This document shows, piece after piece, positions 51,675-60,639 of a stretch of 64,000 bases of DNA (its first letter is position 1; each line of letters opens with the position of its first letter). Source of the DNA: Acidimicrobiales bacterium (GTDB lineage: Bacteria > Actinomycetota > Acidimicrobiia > Acidimicrobiales > Aldehydirespiratoraceae); assembly GCA_033344915.1 (NCBI GenBank), contig JAWPML010000001.1, forward strand, positions 2,104,369-2,168,368, in the 5' to 3' direction. The notes below the pieces were generated by a model, which did no database searches, was not told where the DNA came from, and worked only from the letters and a program-made list of their open reading frames with translations. A program made the translations under genes and the position numbers.

Positions 51675-52475
51675 ATGGGCGCCATGGGCACGTTCGTCAC
51701 CGTGGTCGACGCGTTCAGCGATCGACCGTTCCGGGGAAATCCGGCTGCCGTGTGCATCCTCGACGGCCCCGTGGACGACGACTGGATGCAGAAGGTCGCG
51801 GCGGAGATGAACCTGTCCACGACCGCCTTCTGCCACCTCGACGGCGCCCTGTGGGACCTCCGTTGGTTCACCCCGCTGGTCGAGATCGACCTGTGCGGCC
51901 ACGCCACACTGGCGACGGCCCACGTCCTCGCGTCGGACCACAGCGTCGAGGGAACGATCCGCTTCACCACCCGAAGCGGCCTGCTCGCCGCCCAGTCGCT
52001 CCCCGACGGCATCGTGCTCGACTTCCCCGCCGACCCGACCAGAAAGATCGACGCGCCGCAGGGGCTGCTCGCCGCGTTGGGCATTGCGGACGACACCCCC
52101 GTCCGCAAGGGCCGGACCCACCATCTCGTCGCGCTGGATGACGAGGCCGCCGTGCGGGCGGTACGGCCGACGTTCAGCCTGCTCAGACGGGTCGAGTGCC
52201 GTGGCGTGATCGTCACCGCGCCTGCCGATGCCGACGCCGACCACGACGTGGTGTCGCGCGTCTTCGCCCCCGCGATCGGCATCGACGAGGACTCCGCGAC
52301 GGGTTCCGCCCATTGCGCGCTTGGCGCGTACTGGTCCGCCCGGCTCGAGCGGGACCGACTTCGCTACCACCAGGCGTCGGCCCGCGGCGGCGAACTGGAG
52401 GTCACCCGGGTCGGTGATCGGGTCGAGATCCTCGGTCAGGCCGTGATCACCATGCGGGGCGAGCTCGTCAGCTGA
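51675..52475 (+). CDS. PhzF-family isomerase-like protein
   Basis: 266 residues. Family signatures: VVDAFSDRPFRGNPAAVCIL, WFTPLVEIDLCGHATLATAH and DSATGSAHCALGAYW. In PhzF and most homologues a catalytic Glu sits in the N-L-S-E-T-x-F motif; here the motif reads NLSTTAF (Thr49), so the proton-shuttling Glu is absent. The enzyme may have a different chemistry or be inactive as an isomerase. Its 3' end overlaps the convergent quinone oxidoreductase by 8 bp. Confidence 0.85.
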   Translation: MGAMGTFVTVVDAFSDRPFRGNPAAVCILDGPVDDDWMQKVAAEMNLSTTAFCHLDGALWDLRWFTPLVEIDLCGHATLATAHVLASDHSVEGTIRFTTRSGLLAAQSLPDGIVLDFPADPTRKIDAPQGLLAALGIADDTPVRKGRTHHLVALDDEAAVRAVRPTFSLLRRVECRGVIVTAPADADADHDVVSRVFAPAIGIDEDSATGSAHCALGAYWSARLERDRLRYHQASARGGELEVTRVGDRVEILGQAVITMRGELVS

Positions 52476-53445
52476 CGGCGATCACGATCTTGCCGGCGTT
52501 GAGGTTCGCCCCCATGCGCTCGTGCGCGGCCGCGACCTCGTCGAGCGGGAAGCGGGAGTCGATCACCGGCGCCAGCAGACCCTCGTCGACGCGAGGGAGC
52601 ATCTGGGCCGCGAACTCCCGGGTCACGGCGATCTTCTCCTCGATCGGGCGGGCCCGCAGCGTGGTACCGATCAGCGCCGCCCGCTTGCCGAGGAGGATGC
52701 CGGGATCGAACGGGACCGGCCCAGCGTTCATCACGCCGACCTGGATGATGCGCCCCCCGAGGCGGACGGCCCGCACGTTGCGGGGCAGGTAGTCGCCACC
52801 GATGACATCGAGCACGACGTCCACGCCGGCCCCGCCGGTGGCGTCGAGCACCCGTTCGGCGAAGTCCTCGGCCGCGTAGTCGATCACGACATCCGCGCCG
52901 AGTGACCGACAGACCTCGTGCTTGCCGGCCGATGCCGTCACCGCGATCCGGGCCCCGAGCGCCTTCGCGATCTGGATGGAGGCCGTCCCCACACCCGACG
53001 CCCCGGCGTGGACGAGCGCCCATCGACCGCTGGTGAGGCCGCCTTGGCGCACGAGTGCGTCCCACGCGGTGATGTACACCTCGGGGAACGCCCCCGCGTC
53101 GGTGAGGGGAAGGCCGGCGGGCACCGGCATCGTCTGCCGTTCGTGGACCGCGATCTGCTCGGCATAGCAGCCGCCGTTGCTGATCCCCATCACCGCGTCG
53201 CCGACGGCGAGGCCGACGACGCGTTCACCGAGGCGCGCCACACGGCCCGCGTATTCGAGCCCGGGCACCTCGTGCTCCATGGGCGGGCCCGGGTAGAGCC
53301 CCATCCGTTGCAGCAGGTCGGCCCGGTTCACCGCGGTGGACACGATCTCGACGACGACCTCCTCCGGCCCGGCGGTCGGCTCGGGGATGTCGCGGACCCG
53401 GAGGACCTCCGGTCCACCCTTTTCTTCGAGGACGATGGCGCGCAT
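52468..53445 (-). CDS. NAD(P)H:quinone oxidoreductase, zinc-independent MDR family
   Basis: 325 residues. PIG3/QOR-like medium-chain reductase: VVVEIVSTAVNRADLLQRMG, ERVVGLAVGDAVMGISNGGC, nucleotide-binding VHAGASGVGTASIQIAKALG, and C-terminal IDSRFPLDEVAAAHERMGAN. The structural and catalytic zinc Cys residues are absent, as expected of quinone oxidoreductases. It reduces quinones or enones in the cytosol using NADPH. It is 9 bp upstream of the acyltransferase stop on the same strand and might be read through from that unit. Confidence 0.9.
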   Translation of the reverse strand: MRAIVLEEKGGPEVLRVRDIPEPTAGPEEVVVEIVSTAVNRADLLQRMGLYPGPPMEHEVPGLEYAGRVARLGERVVGLAVGDAVMGISNGGCYAEQIAVHERQTMPVPAGLPLTDAGAFPEVYITAWDALVRQGGLTSGRWALVHAGASGVGTASIQIAKALGARIAVTASAGKHEVCRSLGADVVIDYAAEDFAERVLDATGGAGVDVVLDVIGGDYLPRNVRAVRLGGRIIQVGVMNAGPVPFDPGILLGKRAALIGTTLRARPIEEKIAVTREFAAQMLPRVDEGLLAPVIDSRFPLDEVAAAHERMGANLNAGKIVIAVS

Positions 53446-53454
53446 GGGCGGACT

Positions 53455-55410
53455 CTACGGGGTGGAGTCCGGATCGGACAGACCGGCCGCCGCCTCGAGC
53501 GCGTCGGTCAGGAGCGCCGCGGCGAGGCGGGCGCCGGGCTCGGTGAAGTGCACGCCGTCGTGGCGCGCGGGCTGCCCGTCGTCGGCCAGCAGGCAGCCAT
53601 GGTCCGGCCCATCACCGGGGCAGAGCGCTTCGGCGAAGGCGAACATCGAGATCCGTGGGTGGTCGCGCGCGACCTCCTGCAGGAGCGCGTTGAGACGCTC
53701 GGCCCGGGCCGCACTGAACTCGTCGAAGAACGCCGACATCACCGGCTGGGGCATGTGGGCGCCGATGAGCGGCGGCGACGTCAGCACCACGACGGGAGCC
53801 GAGGCGGCGAGGTCCCCGAGCAATTCGTCCGCCGACTGCTCCAGCAGATCGGCGAACGCGGCGGACTCGAAATCGACCACCGTGCCGTCCACCACGCGGG
53901 ACTGGAGATCGCTCAACCCGAACAACGCCACGACCAGGTTCGGCTGCACCGAGGCGACCGTTTCGCGCCACCAGGCCTCGTCGTCCCGGTCGACGAAGGG
54001 CCGCTCGCGGGCTTCGCCGAAGTCGGTCGTGGCCCCGGGCACCAACCGGTAGCCCTTGCGGGCGAGGTTCACGAGCTCGATGCGGTCCGGGTCGAACGGC
54101 GAGTCGTAGGGCCCGTGGTTCAGGCCCCACGAGACCAGCCCACCGCCGAGCGTCCACGCGGAGCTGTCGCCGATCAGCACGACGACAAGGGGCTCGTGGG
54201 CCGCGATCGCGTCGGCGGGCCCCTCCGTCGGCCCGCCGGGACGGGAGCCCTCGATCGCGTCCTCGATCGCCTCGTCGACGCTCACCGCCTCGGCCGGGAT
54301 CGTCGTGCGGGTGAGGCCGACCACGGCGACGCCGAAGATCGCCATCGCGCCGACGGCCGCCACCACGGGCCGCCAGGCGACCAGGCGGGTGGACCGTCGA
54401 ATCGGTGTCTCCACGAGGCGGTGGGACGCCGCGGACACCGCGAGCGTCGCGACCACGATCAGCGCGTCGGCCCACGGCCCGGTCCATCCCTCCCGGCGGG
54501 CGCCGATCAGCAACGGCCAGTGCCACAGGTAGACCCCGTAGGAGATGGCGCCGAGCGCGACGAGGGGGCGCCAGGCAAGCAGCCGGGCGAGTCGGCCGTC
54601 GACGGTGGCCGCCACGAGCACCACCGCGACGACCCCTGCGATCGCCAGAGCACCGCCGCGGTAGAAGCCGTCCCAGCGATCGTCGACGAGCAACACGGCC
54701 GCCAGCCAGACCGCCGCTGCGCCCCCGCCGAACCGCACGATCACGGATGGCTTGGCCGCCCGGAGCGGCAGGACGGCGGCGACCGCGGCGCCGACGAGCG
54801 GCTCGAAGATGCGCGTGTCGGTGCCGAAGTAGACCCGGCTCGGATCGGCGGCCTCGAACCAGAGGGCCATGAGCACCACCGAGACCGTCCCCACGCCGAG
54901 GGCCACGGCGGCGACGCCGCGGCGCCCGGCCAGGCGTAGCGCCGCCCAGGTCGCCAGCGGCCACAGCAGGTAGAACTGCTCCTCGATCGCCAGTGACCAG
55001 ACATGGCGCAGCATCGACGGGCCGACCACGTCGGCGAAGTACGAGTCGCCGTCGAGGATGAACAACCAGTTGGCGACATAGCCGATCGTCGCGAGCCCGT
55101 GCCGACGCATGCGTTCGATCTCGCCGAAGTCCCCGCGGGCATTGACGTAGACCGCCGTGGCCATCACGACCACCAGGACCGCCGGGAGGAGCCGCCGCAG
55201 CCGGCGCCCGGCGAACGCGAGCAGGTCGACCCGGCCGGCGCGCTCGTGCTCCTCGAGCAGCAGGCTGGTGATCAGGTAGCCCGAGAGGACGAAGAAGAGG
55301 TCGACGCCGAGAAAGCCGCCGGGCACCCAGTCCGGCCGGACGTGATAGGCGACGACAGCCGCGACCGCGACGCCGCGGAGGCCGTCGAGCGCCGCGACGT
55401 GGGTGCGCAT
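53455..55410 (-). CDS. OatA-like acyltransferase-3/SGNH fusion
   Basis: 651 residues. The N-terminal ~370 residues are an acyltransferase-3 membrane domain (LDGLRGVAVAAVVAYHVRPD, LGVDLFFVLSGYLITSLLLE, VWSLAIEEQFYLLWPLATWA, then 10 or more helices). The C-terminal ~250 residues form an extracytoplasmic SGNH hydrolase: VVLIGDSSAWTLGGG with the nucleophile Ser, an LVVALFGLSDLQ block and HDGVHFTEPGARLAA with the D-x-x-H pair. This arrangement O-acetylates cell-wall or surface glycans (OatA type). It ends a four-gene unit with gntR, aceK and an SDR. Confidence 0.9.
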   Translation of the reverse strand: MRTHVAALDGLRGVAVAAVVAYHVRPDWVPGGFLGVDLFFVLSGYLITSLLLEEHERAGRVDLLAFAGRRLRRLLPAVLVVVMATAVYVNARGDFGEIERMRRHGLATIGYVANWLFILDGDSYFADVVGPSMLRHVWSLAIEEQFYLLWPLATWAALRLAGRRGVAAVALGVGTVSVVLMALWFEAADPSRVYFGTDTRIFEPLVGAAVAAVLPLRAAKPSVIVRFGGGAAAVWLAAVLLVDDRWDGFYRGGALAIAGVVAVVLVAATVDGRLARLLAWRPLVALGAISYGVYLWHWPLLIGARREGWTGPWADALIVVATLAVSAASHRLVETPIRRSTRLVAWRPVVAAVGAMAIFGVAVVGLTRTTIPAEAVSVDEAIEDAIEGSRPGGPTEGPADAIAAHEPLVVVLIGDSSAWTLGGGLVSWGLNHGPYDSPFDPDRIELVNLARKGYRLVPGATTDFGEARERPFVDRDDEAWWRETVASVQPNLVVALFGLSDLQSRVVDGTVVDFESAAFADLLEQSADELLGDLAASAPVVVLTSPPLIGAHMPQPVMSAFFDEFSAARAERLNALLQEVARDHPRISMFAFAEALCPGDGPDHGCLLADDGQPARHDGVHFTEPGARLAAALLTDALEAAAGLSDPDSTP

Positions 55411-55415
55411 CCGGC

Positions 55416-56246
55416 TCAGTCGACCGCCGGGGTCGGAGGCAGACGGCGGTCGAGGAGGGCGTCGAACCGGGTCCGGATCTGGTCCGCGTACGACGGCTTG
55501 GTGGCGATGAGGAAGTCGCCGGCGGCGATCCCCGCGAGGACGATCGGCGGCACTTCGGACGGGTCGATTCCCGCCTCGGTCATCTGGAACAGCGACTCAC
55601 GCACGAACGCGGCGTCGTCGCTCTCGGCCGGCGGTCCGCCCGGACGCACCTGGTCGGTGTGGGCGATGCCGGTGCGGATCGCACTCGGGCACAACACCGA
55701 CGCCCCGACGGCCGCGTCCACCGCGGCCAGGTCGTGGGCGAGCGTCTCGCTCATCGAGAACGCCGCGACCTTCGAGACGTTGTACGGACCGGAGAACGGC
55801 GCGGCCACGAAACCGGCGACGGAGGACGTGTTGACGACGTGGCCCTCCTCGCCGCCCTCCAGCATCCGGGGAACGAAGGAGGTGACGCCGTGGATGATGC
55901 CCCACAGGTTCACGTCGAGGGCCCACCGCCAGTCGTCCAGCGATCGCTGCCAGGCGAGACCCGCCTGGAACACGCCGGCGTTGTTGCACAGCAGGTGCAC
56001 GGCTCCCCAGCGGTCGTAGACGTCGTCCGCCAACTGCTGCACCGACGCCGCATCGGCGACGTCCACCGCCGAGGCCATGACCTCGGCCCCCGCCAGGGCG
56101 GCGGACTCCTCGGCCGCGGCGCCGTCGATGTCCGCGGCGGCGACCTTCATGCCCTGCTCGACGAAGTGCGCCACCATCGCCCGGCCGATGCCGGAGCCCG
56201 CACCCGTGACGACGGCGACGCGCCCCTCAGTCTGTGTCAGCGGCAT
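55416..56246 (-). CDS. Short-chain dehydrogenase/reductase
   Basis: 276 residues. Classical SDR: cofactor loop VAVVTGAGSGIGRAMVAHF, LLCNNAGVF, catalytic Ser in NTSSVAGFVA, Tyr/Lys in YNVSKVAAFSMSE. The ATG at 56246 lies within the 3' end of aceK (20-bp overlap), so translation is coupled. The 6-bp gap to the acyltransferase gene continues the operon. The substrate is unknown; the C-terminal half suggests a mid-size alcohol or steroid-like substrate. Confidence 0.9.
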   Translation of the reverse strand: MPLTQTEGRVAVVTGAGSGIGRAMVAHFVEQGMKVAAADIDGAAAEESAALAGAEVMASAVDVADAASVQQLADDVYDRWGAVHLLCNNAGVFQAGLAWQRSLDDWRWALDVNLWGIIHGVTSFVPRMLEGGEEGHVVNTSSVAGFVAAPFSGPYNVSKVAAFSMSETLAHDLAAVDAAVGASVLCPSAIRTGIAHTDQVRPGGPPAESDDAAFVRESLFQMTEAGIDPSEVPPIVLAGIAAGDFLIATKPSYADQIRTRFDALLDRRLPPTPAVD

Positions 56247-57990
56247 GGAAGCGGAGCTCCTCGGGGTAGGGGTAGAAGTCCGGCAGTTGGCCGGCCTCGT
56301 GCTGCTTCTGCATCGACTGCCAGAACTCGACGGTGCACAGCTCGGGGTGCCGGGTCTCCATGATCTCACCGACCACCCGCGGCGAGCGGAGGTACGTCTT
56401 GAACTCCTCGGGGAACACGTCGTTGGCCTCGACCGGGAACCACGGCTGGTCGGACATCTCGTCCTCGTAGCTCTGGCTGACCGGCATGTGGCGGAAGTTG
56501 ACGTCCTGCAGCAGGGCGAGCTCGTCGTAGTCGTAGAACACCACCGCGCCGTGGCGCGTGACACCGAAGTTCTTCGGGAACAGGTCGCCGGGAAAGATCG
56601 CCGCGGCGGCGAGGTCCTTCACCGCGTGGCCGTAGTCGATCGCCGCGGCGCGGGCCCGCTCCGGCGACATCTCCCGCAGGTACAGGTCCAGCGGGTACAG
56701 CCGCCGTTCAGTGTAGACGTGGTGGAGCACGACCTCGTCGTCGGTGATCGTGACGGTTCGGGCGCAGTCGTTGCGCAGCTCGTCGATGAGGTCCTCGTCG
56801 AACCGGTCGCGCTGGAAGCTCAGGTTGGTGAACTCCTGGGCGTCCACCAGCCGGCCCACCCGGTCGTGGTTGAACACGAGCTTGTAGCGCCGCTTCACCT
56901 CGTCGGGCGTGGTCCGCTTGGTCGGGGCGAAGCGATCCTTGATCAGCTTGAACACGACGTCGAAGGACGGGAGCGTGAACACCGCCATGACCATCCCGCG
57001 CGCGCCGCGGGCCCGCTCGAAGCGGGTGTTGGAGTGCTCCATGTGGCGGTAGAGGGCCCGGAAGAGGTTGGTCTTCCCGTGCTGGCTGTAGCCGATCGAC
57101 GTGTAGAGCTCGGCGACCGGCTTCACCGGCAGCAGCGACTTCAGGAAGCCGACGATCGCGGCCGGGCGGCGGCACAGCACGTGGAAGTACGAACGGGTGT
57201 AGCCGAACAGACGACTCGCGTCGGTCTCGGTGAGCAGCACGGCGTCGACGTGGACGCCGCGCTCGGTGTTGAGCAGCGGGATGACGATCGGCGACACCCG
57301 GTTCAGCCAGCGGAGCCGGCCGACGAGATAGGCGCCCTTGTTGCGATAGAAGATCGGCCGCAGCACGTCGATCGCGTCCAGATGCCCGTCCCAGATGTCG
57401 TCGAGCTGCACGGCGACGCGCGCCGCGACCCGCTCGGCGTCGCCGTCGAGATCCTCGAAATGGGGACCGAGGGGCGAATGCTCGAACACGTCGCGCACAC
57501 AGTCGACGAGAGAACCCTCCTGGGGGAACGCCCGATACTCGCCGCGCGATCCGTCGTCGGCCGGGAGGGCGGTCGGGCCGAGCCACAGGAACTCCAGGTC
57601 GGTGTCGAGCCCGACGATCTCGAAGAGACGGCGGGTGACGGAGTTGTAGAAGGTCTCCGCGAGCTCGAGGTCCATCCGTTCGCCGACCAGGTCGACATAG
57701 CGGCGGCGGGCCCGGATCCAGAGCGTTCGCGCCGCGAACTCGTCGTCGGGAAGCACGAGCCGGGCGGCGTCGACCACGCCGTACACGAGCTGCTTGTGGA
57801 GACCGAGCCGCTCGGTGGCGTCGCTCTGGTGGGCGAGCCAGTCCCGGTCGAGGAAGCGGCGTGATGCGCGGTGGGTGATGCCGAGGAAGCGGTCGTGGTA
57901 GTCCACGAACGCGTCGTGGAGCATGCGGGCGAGCCGCTCGACGGCGGGATCCACGCTCGCCGGATCCGCGGTGGCGTCGAGGGCGCTCAC
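56227..57990 (-). CDS. aceK: Isocitrate dehydrogenase kinase/phosphatase
   Basis: 587 residues, close to E. coli AceK (578). AceK phosphorylates and dephosphorylates isocitrate dehydrogenase and so sets flux between TCA cycle and glyoxylate shunt. Recognised from the N-terminal FVDYHDRFLGITHRASRRFL, from FYRNKGAYLVGRL, from GMVMAVFTLPSFDVVFKLIK (near-identical in kind to the enterobacterial protein), from RLYPLDLYLRE, from PGDLFPKNFGVTRHG and from FYDYDELALLQDVNFRHMP in the kinase core. Start overlaps gntR (ATGA). This protein is best known from Proteobacteria; its presence in a high-GC actinobacterial setting is notable. No isocitrate lyase or malate synthase gene is in the window. Confidence 0.94.
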   Translation of the reverse strand: MSALDATADPASVDPAVERLARMLHDAFVDYHDRFLGITHRASRRFLDRDWLAHQSDATERLGLHKQLVYGVVDAARLVLPDDEFAARTLWIRARRRYVDLVGERMDLELAETFYNSVTRRLFEIVGLDTDLEFLWLGPTALPADDGSRGEYRAFPQEGSLVDCVRDVFEHSPLGPHFEDLDGDAERVAARVAVQLDDIWDGHLDAIDVLRPIFYRNKGAYLVGRLRWLNRVSPIVIPLLNTERGVHVDAVLLTETDASRLFGYTRSYFHVLCRRPAAIVGFLKSLLPVKPVAELYTSIGYSQHGKTNLFRALYRHMEHSNTRFERARGARGMVMAVFTLPSFDVVFKLIKDRFAPTKRTTPDEVKRRYKLVFNHDRVGRLVDAQEFTNLSFQRDRFDEDLIDELRNDCARTVTITDDEVVLHHVYTERRLYPLDLYLREMSPERARAAAIDYGHAVKDLAAAAIFPGDLFPKNFGVTRHGAVVFYDYDELALLQDVNFRHMPVSQSYEDEMSDQPWFPVEANDVFPEEFKTYLRSPRVVGEIMETRHPELCTVEFWQSMQKQHEAGQLPDFYPYPEELRFHAADTD

Positions 57991-58751
57991 TCGTCCTCCG
58001 CGGACATGCGCAGCCCGCCGCTCCCCGCGGCGGACCAGTCGGCGAAGAAGCGGTAGCGGTCACCGCGGATCAGGGTCACGCGCCATTCGATCACGCGATC
58101 GCCCAACTGACCCAACCGTTCGACCCGGAACGCGGCTTCGTCGGCCGACGCGCCGAGCACGTCGGCCTCGGCCGCGGTGGGGATGACGGGCGCGATCCGT
58201 TCCCAGCCGCGATCCGGCCGGCACTGGCACCGGCGTTCGAGCTCGTCGTAGAGCGCGGTGTGGCTGAAGTCCGCGTCGAGCAGGGGCCGGCCGAGCTCCG
58301 CGTCGAGCCAGGCGATGTCGATCGCCAACGGCTCGTCGTCCGCGTATCGGATGCGCTCGAGTCGGAACAGCTCGGCATCGTCGGCCAGGTCCAGTCGCGC
58401 CGCGACCTCGGCGTCGGTGGCGAGACCGACCGCGATCACCTCGGAGCGCTGCTCGACGCCCTCCGCCTCGATCGACGTGAAAAGCGAGTAGAGCGCGCCG
58501 AGCCGTTGCTCGAAGCGGGGCCGTTCGACCACCGTCCCGCGGCCCCGCACCCGCCGTAGCAAGCCGTCCGCCTGGATGCGCCCGACCGCCTCGCGCACGG
58601 TGTGGCGCGAGACGTCGTAGCGGCGGGTGAGCTCCAGGTCGGTCGGGAAGCGATCGTCGAACTCCCCCGCATCGAGCGCTCGGCGGAGTTCGGTCTCGAG
58701 CTGAGCCCACAGCGGCAGGTCGCTCGCACGGTCGAGAGGAGAAGAGTCCAT
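57987..58751 (-). CDS. GntR/UTRA regulator heading the aceK operon
   Basis: 254 residues. N-terminal winged helix PLWAQLETELRRALDAGEFD, then RRYDVSRHTVREAVGRIQAD; C-terminal UTRA ligand domain with FRLERIRYADDEPLAIDIAW and ERLGQLGDRVIEWRVTLIRG. Its stop overlaps the aceK start by 4 bp, so it is the first gene of gntR-aceK-SDR-acyltransferase and a likely autoregulator responding to an acid or sugar-acid metabolite. Confidence 0.88.
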   Translation of the reverse strand: MDSSPLDRASDLPLWAQLETELRRALDAGEFDDRFPTDLELTRRYDVSRHTVREAVGRIQADGLLRRVRGRGTVVERPRFEQRLGALYSLFTSIEAEGVEQRSEVIAVGLATDAEVAARLDLADDAELFRLERIRYADDEPLAIDIAWLDAELGRPLLDADFSHTALYDELERRCQCRPDRGWERIAPVIPTAAEADVLGASADEAAFRVERLGQLGDRVIEWRVTLIRGDRYRFFADWSAAGSGGLRMSAEDE

Positions 58752-58834
58752 CGGGACGGACGGGGTCCGGGCCGTTCACCCTACCGGTGTGCTCGGCGTG
58801 CATTCGCCGACGGCGCCGTGCGATCGTGGCGCCG

Positions 58835-59257
58835 ATGACCGGATCCCTCGACCTCGCCGATCGCCAGGCCCTCACGGACCTCGTCGCCCGCTACGCCCTG
58901 GCGGTCGACACGCGGGACTTCGCCGACCTCCACCAGGTCTTCGTGGCCGACGCGACGCTCGACACCGGACGCGCGGTGCGGTCCGGGATCGACGAGATCA
59001 CGGACGCGATGCAGGGGCTCCTGCGCTACGAATCGACGAGCCATGTGCTCGGTCAACACGTCGTGCGGCCCGACGGCGACGGGGCCACCGGCATCACCTA
59101 CTGCAGTGCGCACCATCTCACGGTCGACGGCGACGTCCGCACCGACACCGTGATGCAGATCCACTATCACGATCGCTACGTGCGCACCGACGACGGCTGG
59201 CGCATCGCGGCCCGGCGCCTCGATGTGCGGTGGCGCGGTACCCAGCCGTTGGGTTGA
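58835..59257 (+). CDS. SnoaL-like (NTF2-fold) protein
   Basis: 140 residues. Cone-shaped NTF2-like fold: DRQALTDLVARYALAVDTRD, FADLHQVFVADATLDTGRAV, then TSHVLGQHVVRPDGDGATG and DRYVRTDDGWRIAARRLDVR at the end, all typical of the SnoaL_4 group. It may be a small dehydratase, isomerase or ligand carrier. Start taken at the ATG at 58835; the frame extends upstream without a family match. Monocistronic, divergent from gntR. Confidence 0.85.
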   Translation: MTGSLDLADRQALTDLVARYALAVDTRDFADLHQVFVADATLDTGRAVRSGIDEITDAMQGLLRYESTSHVLGQHVVRPDGDGATGITYCSAHHLTVDGDVRTDTVMQIHYHDRYVRTDDGWRIAARRLDVRWRGTQPLG

Positions 59258-59274
59258 GACGCGCCCGCGGCGGT

Positions 59275-59559
59275 TCAGTCGCCGTTGGCCGCGTGCTCGT
59301 GGTGACGGATCACTTCGGCGATCACGAAGCGCAGGAACGCCTCGCTGAACGCGGGATCGAGATCGGCATCCGCGGCGAGGGCCCGCATCCGGGCGATCTG
59401 CTCCTTCTCGCGGGCCGGATCGGCGGGCGGGAGGCCGGCGGCGGCCTTGTGGGCCCCGACGGCCTTGGTGACCTTGAAGCGCTCGGCGAGCAGCAGGATC
59501 AACGCCGCGTCGATGTTGTCGATACTGGACCGGTACTGCTCGAGCTGCGGATCGGTCAT
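59275..59559 (-). CDS. AroQ-type chorismate mutase
   Basis: 94 residues, all-helical monofunctional chorismate mutase. Converts chorismate to prephenate for Phe and Tyr synthesis. The catalytic residues of the E. coli domain can be matched: Arg10 in EQYRSSID, Arg27 in LAERF, Lys38 in GAHKAA, Arg/Glu in DPAREKEQI. Start at 59559 chosen for this match. Convergent with the SnoaL gene. Confidence 0.9.
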   Translation of the reverse strand: MTDPQLEQYRSSIDNIDAALILLLAERFKVTKAVGAHKAAAGLPPADPAREKEQIARMRALAADADLDPAFSEAFLRFVIAEVIRHHEHAANGD

Positions 59560-59640
59560 CGACTGCTCCGGACTCCTACCGGCCAAGGTTGCCGGGAGTA
59601 CTGGCCCTGCCAATACTCCATGGAACCCGAAGGGTTCCCG

Positions 59641-59714
59641 TGGGCCGTACAAGAGTCGAACTTGTGACCTCCTGCGTGTCGAGCAGGCGCTCTAACCAAC
59701 TGAGCTAACGGCCC
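59641..59714 (-). tRNA. tRNA-Val (anticodon GAC), with C33
   Basis: 74 nt. Acceptor GGGCCGT/ACGGCCC identical to the other tRNA-Val; anticodon stem CCTGC/GCAGG around the loop TCGACAC, giving GAC (valine). Position 33 is C instead of the near-universal U. T-arm ACAAG-TTCGACT-CTTGT is intact. CCA is not encoded. Confidence 0.85.
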
Positions 59715-59800
59715 TGGAGACGGTGACTGTAGCAGCGGATCCTCCCAATCCCGAACGCGATTCGAGGCCGCCGCGGAAGCGACGGCCTCGAACACTGACG

Positions 59801-59875
59801 AGCGCCGGGCGGGATTTGAACCCGCGACTGTACGGCTTTGCAGGCCGTTCCCTTGGGCCGCTCGGGCACCGGCGC
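59801..59875 (-). tRNA. tRNA-Cys (anticodon GCA)
   Basis: 75 nt. Acceptor GCGCCGG/CCGGCGC with discriminator U73, the tRNA-Cys identity base; anticodon stem ACGGC/GCCGT with loop CTGCAAA gives GCA; T-arm GCGGG-TTCAAAT-CCCGC. CCA is not encoded. Confidence 0.93.
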
Positions 59876-59924
59876 CAGCGGGAGGAATGGTAGCGCCCTC
59901 GCCCACGCGTGAGAGCATGATCGG

Positions 59925-60629
59925 GTGAGCGATTCAGGATCACCGGACGAGGCGCGGCGCTCGCCGCTCGAGATGTTGGGCGTGTTGGCGAAGGCCGACG
60001 GCGAGTTCACGGAGACGAGCCGCCTGGTCGAGATCTACACCATGGAGGGCCTGCTGCAGATCATGTGGCACGGCGCGCCGGGTGCGTCCGACGTGGTGCT
60101 CATGTGCGGCGGGGCGATGGGCGGAATGCTCGGGCCCGGACGGTCGCTCTATCTGGAGTTGGGGCTCGAGCTGGCCGCCGAAGGGCGCGCCGCGATGGCT
60201 GTCGGCTACCGCAAGCCCGGTGATCTCCCCCGCTGTCTGCTCGACACCTGTGCGGCGGCCGACCTCGCCTTGCGCAACGGTGCCGAGCGCTTCGTCATCC
60301 TCGGACACTCGTTCGGCGGCGCCGTCGCGATCCAGGCGGCATCGACGTTCACCGCCCACACCGCCGGCGTCATCACCTACGCGACCCAGTCGGCCGGCTG
60401 CGAGGAGGCCGCTCGGCTCGGCGACACGCCCCTGCTGTTGCTGCACGGCGAACGGGACTCGATCCTCGGCCCGGAGAACTCCATGATGGTGCAGACGCTC
60501 GCCGGCACGGGCGACGTGCGCACCTTTCCCGAGACGGACCACCTCATGGCCGAGGCCGCCGACGAGATCGCGCAGATCACCGGCACCTGGGTACGCGAGA
60601 CGTTCGCCGCCCACGCGGCACGGTTCTAG
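59925..60629 (+). CDS. Alpha/beta-hydrolase fold protein
   Basis: 234 residues, GTG start. Nucleophile elbow GHSFGGAVAIQAAS, oxyanion region MCGGAMGGMLGPG, Asp in LLLHGERDSILGPENS, and catalytic His in FPETDHLMAE. The layout fits a small carboxyl-ester or dienelactone-type hydrolase. Cytosolic. The start lies 49 bp after the tRNA-Cys gene; probably monocistronic. Confidence 0.85.
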   Translation: MSDSGSPDEARRSPLEMLGVLAKADGEFTETSRLVEIYTMEGLLQIMWHGAPGASDVVLMCGGAMGGMLGPGRSLYLELGLELAAEGRAAMAVGYRKPGDLPRCLLDTCAAADLALRNGAERFVILGHSFGGAVAIQAASTFTAHTAGVITYATQSAGCEEAARLGDTPLLLLHGERDSILGPENSMMVQTLAGTGDVRTFPETDHLMAEAADEIAQITGTWVRETFAAHAARF

Positions 60630-60639
60630 CGGCACGGCC

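Noticed and set aside
53612-54964. 450-residue frame on the same strand as the acyltransferase gene
   Set aside because: Alternate-frame shadow, Arg-rich, no recognisable domain; the true frame contains acyltransferase-3 and SGNH motifs.
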